Part shown: one piece after another, positions 1-5,131 of the stretch
Numbering within the stretch: position 1 is the stretch's first letter
Layout: each line of letters opens with the position of its first letter
NCBI GenBank assembly: GCA_900551185.1
Contig: URVF01000068.1
Span: 1-7,947 of the forward strand
Source of the DNA: an uncultured Collinsella sp.
GTDB taxonomy: Bacteria > Actinomycetota > Coriobacteriia > Coriobacteriales > Coriobacteriaceae
Length of the DNA stretch: 7,947 nt
Direction of reading: 5' to 3'
Made by a program: the position numbers and the translations under genes
The notes under the pieces: generated by a model
What the model was told of the DNA's origin: nothing
The model's input: the letters and a program-made list of their open reading frames with translations, nothing else
Database searches by the model: none

Positions 1-47
1 GAGATCATGCCTAGTCTCGTGGGCTCGGAGATGTGTATAAGAGACAG
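1..47 (+). other. Nextera i7-side sequencing adapter (artefact)
   Basis: This is synthetic library sequence, not genome. Bases 29-47 are the 19-bp Tn5 mosaic end used in Nextera tagmentation. Bases 14-28 are the Nextera read-2 handle (GTCTCGTGGGCTCGG). Bases 6-13 (CATGCCTA) sit where the i7 index belongs and match the one I know as N706, and 1-5 are the end of the P7 flow-cell sequence. The same adapter occurs inverted at the other end of the contig. Any protein reading through it gains false residues: the frame from ATG at 33 begins MYKRQ, a known adapter-derived peptide. Genomic sequence starts at about base 48. Confidence 0.97.
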
Positions 48-99
48 GAAGATGATCGAATCCAGCCTGGAACTTGCCGACAGCGTGGAGGCGGCCTAG
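48..99 (+). CDS. C-terminal tail of an unidentified protein (5' truncated)
   Basis: A frame entering from the cut edge reads KMIESSLELADSVEAA and stops at TAG 97-99. Only 16 complete codons remain, so the product cannot be identified. The pattern of a helix ending in LADS-x-EA resembles the C-terminal helix of EcfT-type transmembrane subunits of energy-coupling-factor transporters, which often end a helix with LAD-x-MEARG; that is only a hint from memory. A competing frame is open from 48 to 221, but its start lies in the adapter and its residues look random. The gene would run convergently towards tatD. Confidence 0.3.
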
Positions 100-128
100 G
101 ATATCAACTGATTCCGGATATCGGACAC

Positions 129-147
129 AGGGGCCGCAAGGGCCCTT
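129..147 (+). terminator. Weak hairpin after the truncated gene
   Basis: AGGGGCC (129-135) can pair with GGCCCTT (141-147) around a 5-base loop, giving 7 pairs with one G-T. It lies 30 bases past the stop at 97-99, where a terminator is expected, but no T-run follows, so termination is uncertain. Confidence 0.2.
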
Positions 148-230
148 ACACCAACTTTCTCGACACTACCGAAAATGCAGGATGGGTGACTGTAAAAGTG
201 TTAGTTAATGGACAATCGTAGATTATTCTG

Positions 231-299
231 GTGGTCGGAAAGCTCAGAGTAATGTATCCATTTCGCTAGCAGTACTCATATTTGACGTTTTTTGACCAC
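231..299. repeat. Possible intergenic repeat bounded by GTGGTC / GACCAC
   Basis: The stretch begins with GTGGTC (231-236) and ends with its reverse complement GACCAC (294-299), enclosing 57 bases. Inside are two adjacent six-base palindromes, GCTAGC (265-270) and AGTACT (271-276), and an AT-rich segment with TTGAC twice (282-286 and 292-296). It sits between the end of tatD and the truncated plus-strand gene and codes for nothing visible. The ends and composition suggest a small dispersed repeat or a regulatory stem, but only one copy is present here, so repeat status is inferred. The rest of 100-304 holds nothing else I recognise. Confidence 0.3.
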
Positions 300-304
300 A
301 GGGG

Positions 305-1087
305 TTAGCGAAGGCTAAAAACAGCGTGCGCATTTGCTAAAACTACCGACTCGATGCGCTTTGCGTCACTGTTTTTGAGTGAGGCAATGCGTATCGAGGT
401 CCTTGCGAGCGATCTGATGAGCGACTGCGCGCTTGTTTCTGTGTTTGGCTCGGCCGGCGCATCGGTTTCGAGCAGTAGGCGGTCGAGTGGAATCTGTCGT
501 GCGTATTCGCGTCCTCGTTTAGATGCGAGCATGCGTTCGTTGACGGAAAAATAACAGCCCGCATTACGCACGCGGACGAGTTCGTCCGAAGTACCGCTAA
601 ACCAGTGAAAGATGATAACGGGGGAGTCGGGGTTTGGGATGAGTAGTCCATGCGATTCGAGGACGTCCAGTACGGCTCCTGCCGAACGAACGGCGTGAAT
701 TGATATCACGCGCCCGGTAAGAGGATGCTGCACAAGCGCATCGCAGAGCCGGTTAAGTGCCTGTATTTGTAGCGGCTCACTTCCAGCAAAGCGCGCGGAA
801 AAGTCGAGTCCGACTTCGCCGATGTAGCGTTCTTGGGCAGCAACTTCGCAAAGCAGATTGACTTCGACAAAACCGCAGTGGCCATCGGCGAGCCACCAGG
901 GGTGAAGCCCAACGCCGGCGATGATGCCTGGTTGGCGACAGGCGCGCTCGTTTGCGGCCGAAAAGTCGCGCGGATTGACGCCGCAGTCAAATAGACCCAA
1001 GCCCAGCGCCGTCGCCTCATCGGCAACGGCGTCCGGGTGAGCCATTAAATCAAGATGGCAGTGTGCATCAAATAACCGGGGCTCCAT
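305..1087 (-). CDS. tatD: TatD family metal-dependent hydrolase / DNase
   Basis: The product has 260 residues, the usual length for TatD-family enzymes, which are cytoplasmic metal-dependent TIM-barrel hydrolases; studied members act as 3'-5' exonucleases or DNases. The metal-binding set is present in order: H9-x-H11 in FDAHCHLD at the N-terminus, E91 in YIGEVGLDF, H131 in ISIHAVRS, H161 in IFHWFSGT and D209 in LLLETDAP. Nothing essential appears to be missing. Start ATG is at 1087, with GGAG about 10 bases upstream. It begins 14 bases after the tcdA stop (1102-1104) on the same strand, so the two genes are probably co-transcribed. Codon use is less GC-biased at third positions than in ettA, suggesting modest expression. 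The family call is secure; the in vivo substrate is unknown. Confidence 0.93.
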   Translation of the reverse strand: MEPRLFDAHCHLDLMAHPDAVADEATALGLGLFDCGVNPRDFSAANERACRQPGIIAGVGLHPWWLADGHCGFVEVNLLCEVAAQERYIGEVGLDFSARFAGSEPLQIQALNRLCDALVQHPLTGRVISIHAVRSAGAVLDVLESHGLLIPNPDSPVIIFHWFSGTSDELVRVRNAGCYFSVNERMLASKRGREYARQIPLDRLLLETDAPAEPNTETSAQSLIRSLARTSIRIASLKNSDAKRIESVVLANAHAVFSLR

Positions 1088-1101
1088 CTCGGTGCGCTCC
1101 G

Positions 1102-1899
1102 CTAGTCCAGACGTTGGCCATCGGAGCGTACGCGCTCAGTGCCGCGGCCGCTGATCTGGCGGATAACCTCGCCGGCAATCATCTGGCCCATGATGGGCGG
1201 CATAAAGCTGGCGGTTCCCAGCTCGGTGCGCTCGTGGATGTTGGAAGGGTCGCGGGGCTGTGTCTTAACCGATTCCTCGCAGCTAAACAGTACATGCAGG
1301 CTCTTGATTCCGCGCTTCTTGCATTCTTTGCGCATAATGCGGCTCATGGGGTCACGTACCGTATCGAAAATGTCGGCAAAGCGGAGGCACTCGGGATGGA
1401 GCTTGTTGGCCCCGCCCATGGAGCTAACCAAACGAATGTCGTGGTCCTGAGCATATTTGGCAATGGTGAGCTTGGCCGAGATGGTGTCGATGGCGTCGAC
1501 GACGTAGTCGAGCTTGCCGTCCGTCTGCTCCAAAACGCTCGCGAAGAAATCATCGATGTTGTCGCTCAGCAAGTATTCAGTTCGCTTGATGACGGCAGCG
1601 GCGGGATTGATGTCGTGGATCATGGCTTCCATCACGTCAACCTTGCGCTTTCCGATGGTGCTGTGAAAGGCGATGGCCTGACGGTTGATATTGCTGGGCG
1701 CGATGACGTCCTTGTCCAGAATGACGAAATGACCGATGCCGCCGCGGGCGAGTGCCTCGCAGCAATTGGAGCCCACACCTCCGCAGCCGAGCACCAGCAC
1801 CGTAGCATCGGCGAGCTTATCGAGTGCCTCGCGGCCCATGATGATCTCGAGCTTGGTGTCGCGTGTCTCGATGGCGGCTGCGGCTGTGGTTTCGGTCAT
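1102..1899 (-). CDS. tcdA: tRNA threonylcarbamoyladenosine dehydratase (TcdA, ThiF/E1-like)
   Basis: The 265-residue product is an E1/ThiF-like ATP-dependent enzyme of the TcdA (YgdL/CsdL) group, which dehydrates t6A at position 37 of ANN-decoding tRNAs to the cyclic form ct6A. The nucleotide-binding loop is LGCGGVGSNCCEALARGGIG (about 37-56), followed by D62 in VILDKD, the INRQ motif with R73 (71-74), K86 in GKRKVDV, and D135 in VVDAIDT. Family features further on are DPMSRIMRKECKKRGI (about 183-198), LFSCEESV (204-211) and the closing PPIMGQMIAGEVIRQI. E. coli TcdA is 268 residues, so this is full length. I start at ATG 1899 because GGAGG lies 6 bases upstream; an in-frame ATG at 1944 lies inside the TATAAT box and would not be transcribed. 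tatD follows after 14 bases. Confidence 0.93.
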   Translation of the reverse strand: MTETTAAAAIETRDTKLEIIMGREALDKLADATVLVLGCGGVGSNCCEALARGGIGHFVILDKDVIAPSNINRQAIAFHSTIGKRKVDVMEAMIHDINPAAAVIKRTEYLLSDNIDDFFASVLEQTDGKLDYVVDAIDTISAKLTIAKYAQDHDIRLVSSMGGANKLHPECLRFADIFDTVRDPMSRIMRKECKKRGIKSLHVLFSCEESVKTQPRDPSNIHERTELGTASFMPPIMGQMIAGEVIRQISGRGTERVRSDGQRLD

Positions 1900-1905
1900 G
1901 GATAT

Positions 1906-1910
1906 CCTCC
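1906..1910 (-). promoter_or_regulatory. Ribosome binding site deciding the tcdA start
   Basis: GGAGG on the minus strand, 6 bases before ATG 1899. No comparable site precedes the longer in-frame ATG at 1944. Confidence 0.85.
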
Positions 1911-1942
1911 GATGGGGAGTCGGTCGTGTTTTAGCTATCGCC

Positions 1943-1970
1943 ATTATAGGTAATCGCCCATAGGTTGCGA
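1943..1970 (-). promoter_or_regulatory. Promoter of the tcdA-tatD operon
   Basis: On the minus strand, a perfect -10 TATAAT occupies 1948-1943. A weak -35 TCGCAA (3 of 6 consensus bases) lies at 1970-1965, with 16 bases between. Transcription would start near 1936, leaving a leader of about 36 bases before ATG 1899. Confidence 0.65.
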
Positions 1971-2009
1971 TGGCGTTTGCTTTGATGTGGTTTGAAGCAT
2001 TGCGATTAG

Positions 2010-2033
2010 ATAGTTAGACAAACATCTAAATAT
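2010..2033. promoter_or_regulatory. Candidate SdpR operator (24-bp imperfect palindrome)
   Basis: The half sites are ATA-g-TTAGA (2010-2018) and TCTAA-a-TAT (2025-2033), separated by CAAACA. Eight of nine pairs match; only g2013/a2030 does not. The size and AT-rich dyad form are typical of ArsR-family operators. It overlaps the -35 hexamer and spacer of the promoter serving the ArsR-type gene just downstream, so autorepression is the simplest reading. Binding itself is inferred. Confidence 0.65.
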
Positions 2034-2043
2034 TGAGTATAGT
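2014..2043 (+). promoter_or_regulatory. Promoter of sdpR-sdpI
   Basis: -35 TTAGAC (2014-2019), 18-base spacer, -10 TATAGT (2038-2043). The -35 is part of the left half of the palindrome at 2010-2033, so a bound repressor would block RNA polymerase. Transcription would start near 2050. Confidence 0.55.
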
Positions 2044-2066
2044 GTGCACGTCATGAGAGATGATGA

Positions 2067-2073
2067 GAGGAGG
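2067..2073 (+). promoter_or_regulatory. Ribosome binding site deciding the sdpR start
   Basis: GAGGAGG lies 4 bases before ATG 2078. The in-frame ATG at 2060 lies upstream of this site and has none of its own, so the shorter protein is preferred. Confidence 0.75.
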
Positions 2074-2077
2074 TCTT

Positions 2078-2356
2078 ATGCCGGGAGAGGGTTTTAAGGC
2101 GCTTGCCGATCCAACGCGACGGCGCATTTTGGAGTTGCTGCGCGAGGGCAATTGCACGGCGGGGGAGCTTGCCGAGCATTTCGATATCAGTAAGCCGTCG
2201 CTGAGCCATCACTTGGCGACGCTCAAAAACGCCGGGTTGGTGACCGACGAGCGCCATGGCCAAAACATCGTATACAGCTTAAACACCACCGTCATGCAGG
2301 ATTTAATTGGCTGGTTTATGGGCTTTACAAACACGGAAGGTGATAAGGATGAATAA
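2078..2356 (+). CDS. sdpR: ArsR-family winged-helix autorepressor, SdpR type
   Basis: The 92-residue protein is almost entirely one winged helix-turn-helix domain. ALADPTRRRILELL (9-22) is the family's opening helix, the DNA-reading HTH covers about 27-55 (TAGELAEHFDISKPSLSHHL and on), and the beta wing is DERHGQNIVYSLN (57-69). There is a single cysteine (C26) and no Cys-x-Cys metal motif, so it is not a metal sensor like ArsR or SmtB. The partner gene sdpI starts inside its last codons (8-base overlap), the arrangement of Bacillus subtilis sdpRI. There SdpR represses its own operon until SdpI at the membrane sequesters it. The palindrome at 2010-2033 fits the same scheme. Family call is strong; SdpR orthology rests mainly on the sdpI neighbour. 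Confidence 0.88.
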   Translation: MPGEGFKALADPTRRRILELLREGNCTAGELAEHFDISKPSLSHHLATLKNAGLVTDERHGQNIVYSLNTTVMQDLIGWFMGFTNTEGDKDE

Positions 2357-3053
2357 CGAAAACAAGGGCATTCACCCCACGGGGGTATCGTCGCGCGTGT
2401 GGGCCATGCTTGTTGTGGTCTGCGCTATTAATGTTGTAGCGCACCTCATGGTGATGCCGAGCTTGCCTACGCAGATTCCCACGCACTGGGGCGCGAACGG
2501 CGCCGTCGACGGTTGGGGTCCTAGCTGGATGGCCTCCGCGCTCGGCGTGCTGCCTCTGGCGCTTCTCGCAATGTTCTACGTGGTGCCGCGCATCGACCCC
2601 AAAGGTGAGGCATATCGAACCTCGGGCAAGTTCTACCAGGGCTTCGTAATCGCCTTCACCTTGTTCATGTGCGCCATAAGCTGGCTGGGAGAGCTTACGG
2701 TCTGGGGCGTGGTGCCGGCGGTCGGTTCGGTTAACGTGCTGATTTCCGGTGTTGTCGGTTTGCTGTTCATCGGCGTAGGCAACTACTTGCCGCGTGTGAA
2801 GCAGAACTATACGCTCGGTATCAAGACACCTTGGGCGCTTGCCGATCCCGAGAACTGGCGCCGTACGCAGCGTTTTGGCGGTGCCTGCTTTATGGTGCTG
2901 GGTATTGGCCTGATTGTGATGGGCGTGGCAGGCAGCGTGCTTTCGAGTGAAGTCGTCGCCGCGGTGATTGCGGTTCTGGCGTTTGGTTCGGTTGGAGCCG
3001 TCTACGTCTACTCGTATCTGTTGTGGCGCAAATCTCAGCGAGCCGCTCGTTAA
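2349..3053 (+). CDS. sdpI: SdpI family integral membrane protein (DUF1648 + SdpI domain)
   Basis: The 234-residue product is a polytopic membrane protein with about six hydrophobic segments (near 16-36, 58-80, 97-118, 122-144, 177-197 and 200-224). After the first comes the DUF1648 signature LPTQIPTHWGANGAVDGWG (39-57). The SdpI motif NYLPRVKQNYTLGIKTPWAL (145-164) is followed by PENWRRTQRFGG (167-178). B. subtilis SdpI (207 residues) is the immunity protein and receptor for the SdpC toxin and tethers SdpR to the membrane. Start ATG 2349 overlaps the sdpR stop by 8 bases (ATGAATAA), with GGAAGG just upstream, indicating translational coupling. No SdpABC toxin genes are in the window, so the signal may be another envelope stress or a toxin made elsewhere. 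A terminator lies at 3118-3146. Confidence 0.9.
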   Translation: MNNENKGIHPTGVSSRVWAMLVVVCAINVVAHLMVMPSLPTQIPTHWGANGAVDGWGPSWMASALGVLPLALLAMFYVVPRIDPKGEAYRTSGKFYQGFVIAFTLFMCAISWLGELTVWGVVPAVGSVNVLISGVVGLLFIGVGNYLPRVKQNYTLGIKTPWALADPENWRRTQRFGGACFMVLGIGLIVMGVAGSVLSSEVVAAVIAVLAFGSVGAVYVYSYLLWRKSQRAAR

Positions 3054-3117
3054 GGTTGCGGAAAACTAGCGTACGCAGTTCATAGTATGTTCCGGGGGAC
3101 TTTTCCCAGGTAGTATT

Positions 3118-3146
3118 AGGGGGTGTGGGCAACCATGCCCCTTTTT
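3118..3146 (+). terminator. Rho-independent terminator of sdpR-sdpI
   Basis: GGGCA (3127-3131) pairs with TGCCC (3136-3140) around ACCA. Alternatively AGGGG (3118-3122) pairs with CCCCT (3138-3142), enclosing a TGG/CCA stem with a GCAA loop. A run of five T follows (3142-3146). It lies 65 bases past the sdpI stop and upstream of ettA. I could not place a convincing ettA promoter in 3147-3237. Confidence 0.8.
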
Positions 3147-3237
3147 CGTTACGTTTCAGAGCTGGTTTCCTCATTTCGTTTCTACTAAAGCGAATCAAGA
3201 ATAGGAAAACAGCAGGTAGAAAGGATAGAACAGGCAA

Positions 3238-4917
3238 ATGGCGGAGTTTATCTACCAGATGTATCAGGCTCGCAAGGCCCATGGCGACAAGGTGATCCTT
3301 GACGACGTGACCCTGAGCTTCTACCCCGGTGCCAAGATCGGCGTCGTGGGCCCCAACGGTATGGGCAAGTCGACCCTGCTCAAGATCATGGCTGGCATCG
3401 AGGAGGTCTCCAACGGCGATGCCAGGCTTACCCCCGGCTACACCGTGGGCATCCTGCAGCAGGAGCCGCCGCTCGACGACGACAAGACCGTCATCGAGAA
3501 CGTGCGCATGGCATTTGGCGACATGATCGCCAAGGTCGATCGCTTCAACAAGATCGGCGAGGAGATGTGCGACCCGGATTGCGACATGGACGCCCTCATG
3601 GCCGAGATGGGCAAGCTCCAGGACGAGATTGACGCCGCCGACGGCTGGGATATCGATTCCAAGCTCGGCCAGGCCATGGACGCCCTGCAGCTGCCCGATT
3701 CCGACATGCCGGTCAACGTACTTTCCGGCGGCGAGCGCCGTCGCGTGGCCCTGTGCAAGCTGCTGCTCGAGGCTCCCGACCTGCTGCTGCTCGACGAGCC
3801 CACGAACCACCTGGACGCTGAGTCGATCCTGTGGCTCGAGCACTTCCTGCACAACTACCAGGGCGCCGTTCTGGCCGTCACACACGATCGCTACTTCCTG
3901 GACAACGTTGCCGAGTGGATCTGCGAGGTCGACCGCGGCCACCTCTATCCCTACAAGGGCAACTACTCCACGTATCTGGAGACCAAGGCCGCCCGTATCG
4001 AGGCGCAGGGCAACCGCGACGCCAAGCTCGCCAAGCGCATGGAGGCCGAGCTCGAGTGGGTACGCAGCTCGCCCAAGGCTCGCCAGGCCAAGAACAAGGC
4101 CCGTCTGGCTCGTTACGAGGAGATGGAGGCCGAGGCCCGCGCAAGCCAGAAACTCGACTGGACCGACATCCGCATCCCCGTGGGCCCGCGTCTGGGCAAC
4201 AAGGTGCTCGAGGCTCATCACCTGCACAAGGAGTTCGATGGCCGTGTGCTCATCGACGACCTATCGTTCACCCTGCCGCGCAACGGTATCGTGGGTGTCA
4301 TCGGCCCCAACGGTGTGGGCAAGACCACGCTGTTCAAGACCATCGTGGGCCTGGAGCCGCTGACTTCGGGCGAGCTCGAGGTGGGCGAGACCGTCAAGAT
4401 CTCCTATGTCGATCAGAACCGTTCCGGCATCGACCCCGATAAGAACCTGTGGGAGGTCGTCTCGGATGGCCTGGACCACATGATGGTCGGTGAGACCGAG
4501 GTTCCGAGCCGTGCTTATGTGGCGAGCTTTGGCTTTAAAGGCCAGGACCAGCAGAAGCGCGCCGGCGTACTCTCCGGTGGCGAGCGCAACCGTCTGAACT
4601 TGGCGCTTACGCTCAAGCAGGGCGGCAACCTGCTGCTTCTCGACGAGCCCACGAACGACCTCGACGTCGAGACGCTGTCCTCGCTCGAAGCGGCGCTGCT
4701 CGAGTTCCCGGGCTGCTCGGTGGTCATTAGCCACGACCGTATGTTCCTGGACCGCGTCGCCACGCACATTCTGGCGTGGGAGGGCACCGACGAGAATCCG
4801 GGCAACTGGTATTGGTTTGAGGGCAACTTCGAGGCCTATCAGGCCAACCGCATCGAGCGCCTTGGCGAGGACGCAGCCCAGCCGCATCGTATCCACCGTA
4901 AGCTGACGCGCGACTAG
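3238..4917 (+). CDS. ettA: EttA, energy-dependent translational throttle ABC-F ATPase
   Basis: The 559-residue cytoplasmic ABC-F protein (E. coli EttA has 555) has two ATPase domains and no membrane segments. EttA binds the ribosomal E site and gates the first elongation step according to ATP/ADP levels. Domain 1: Walker A GPNGMGKST (38-46), arm insert around 95-140, signature LSGGER (162-167), Walker B with E187 in LLLLDEPTN, and H216. A charged linker (about 240-305), the P-site-tRNA interaction motif, follows. Domain 2: Walker A GPNGVGKTT (356-364), LSGGER (445-450), E470 and H499. E187 and E470 correspond to the catalytic pair E188/E470 of E. coli. The start MAEFIYQM matches the conserved EttA N-terminus; AAGGA lies a rather long 12 bases upstream. 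Third codon positions are nearly all G or C, suggesting high expression. Confidence 0.95.
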   Translation: MAEFIYQMYQARKAHGDKVILDDVTLSFYPGAKIGVVGPNGMGKSTLLKIMAGIEEVSNGDARLTPGYTVGILQQEPPLDDDKTVIENVRMAFGDMIAKVDRFNKIGEEMCDPDCDMDALMAEMGKLQDEIDAADGWDIDSKLGQAMDALQLPDSDMPVNVLSGGERRRVALCKLLLEAPDLLLLDEPTNHLDAESILWLEHFLHNYQGAVLAVTHDRYFLDNVAEWICEVDRGHLYPYKGNYSTYLETKAARIEAQGNRDAKLAKRMEAELEWVRSSPKARQAKNKARLARYEEMEAEARASQKLDWTDIRIPVGPRLGNKVLEAHHLHKEFDGRVLIDDLSFTLPRNGIVGVIGPNGVGKTTLFKTIVGLEPLTSGELEVGETVKISYVDQNRSGIDPDKNLWEVVSDGLDHMMVGETEVPSRAYVASFGFKGQDQQKRAGVLSGGERNRLNLALTLKQGGNLLLLDEPTNDLDVETLSSLEAALLEFPGCSVVISHDRMFLDRVATHILAWEGTDENPGNWYWFEGNFEAYQANRIERLGEDAAQPHRIHRKLTRD

Positions 4918-4920
4918 ATC

Positions 4921-4947
4921 GTTACGCGGTTTTCCAAACCGCGTAAC
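4921..4947 (+). terminator. Perfect 12-bp hairpin just after ettA
   Basis: GTTACGCGGTTT (4921-4932) and AAACCGCGTAAC (4936-4947) are exact complements around a TCC loop, starting 3 bases past the ettA stop. The stem is strong but no T-run follows on either strand, so it may act in mRNA 3'-end protection or Rho-assisted termination rather than as a classic terminator. Its right arm GCGTAAC can also pair with GTTACGC at 5070-5076. Confidence 0.6.
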
Positions 4948-5076
4948 TGCTCGACGCTGCGCGGGTCGCAAGCACCCCATCTTGCCGTTCAAGCCGTCGC
5001 TCGCGTACCGAAGTACGCGTCGCTCCTCTTTCACGGCAACCTGGGGCACTTGCGGCCCGCTCGCTGTTGGTTACGC
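4941..5076. repeat. Long imperfect inverted repeat (structured intergenic element)
   Basis: Arms 4961-4988 and 5033-5060 are complementary at 23 of 28 positions. The paired blocks are GCGGG/CCCGC, CGCAAG/CTTGCG, CCCCA/TGGGG and TTGCCGT/ACGGCAA. An outer pair GCGTAAC (4941-4947) / GTTACGC (5070-5076) extends the fold. In the central loop CGCGTAC (5002-5008) and GTACGCG (5013-5019) form a second perfect hairpin with a CGAA loop. The region lies between two converging genes and does not look like coding sequence. A long foldback with nested stems fits a small non-autonomous repeat, or a structured RNA at the 3' end of the ettA transcript. No transposase or target duplication is visible. Confidence 0.55.
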
Positions 5077-5091
5077 AACATCAACAAATAA

Positions 5092-5127
5092 AAACGGCTC
5101 AAATCCTGATTTGGATTTGAGCCGTTT
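5092..5127 (-). terminator. Bidirectional terminator between converging genes
   Basis: A perfect 15-bp stem (5092-5106 with 5113-5127) around the loop TGATTT. On the minus strand the stem runs into a T-rich tail (GTTTTTATTTGTTG), a classic terminator for the gene whose stop is at 5132-5134. On the plus strand the tail is TTTGTCGTT, weaker, but it could stop readthrough from ettA. Confidence 0.88.
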
Positions 5128-5131
5128 GTCG

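Noticed and set aside
33..221. Small plus-strand open frame beginning MYKRQ
   Set aside because: Its start codon lies in adapter sequence; the genomic part shows no recognisable protein features.
1063..1953. Open frame of 296 residues on the plus strand
   Set aside because: It is antisense to tcdA, whose motifs are all intact, and spans the tcdA promoter.
2044..2049. GTGCAC palindrome before sdpR as an operator
   Set aside because: Six-base palindromes are expected by chance; the 24-bp dyad at 2010-2033 is far stronger.
2890..4227. Open frame of 445 residues on the minus strand opposite ettA
   Set aside because: It is the mirror of the conserved EttA frame, crosses the terminator at 3118-3146, and is rich in the residues expected from antisense of GC3-biased codons.
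3238..4917. ABC-F antibiotic resistance protein instead of EttA
   Set aside because: The N-terminus, length, arm and linker agree with EttA (catalytic residues E187/E470 against E188/E470 in E. coli). Resistance ABC-F proteins typically have longer linkers and a different N-terminus.
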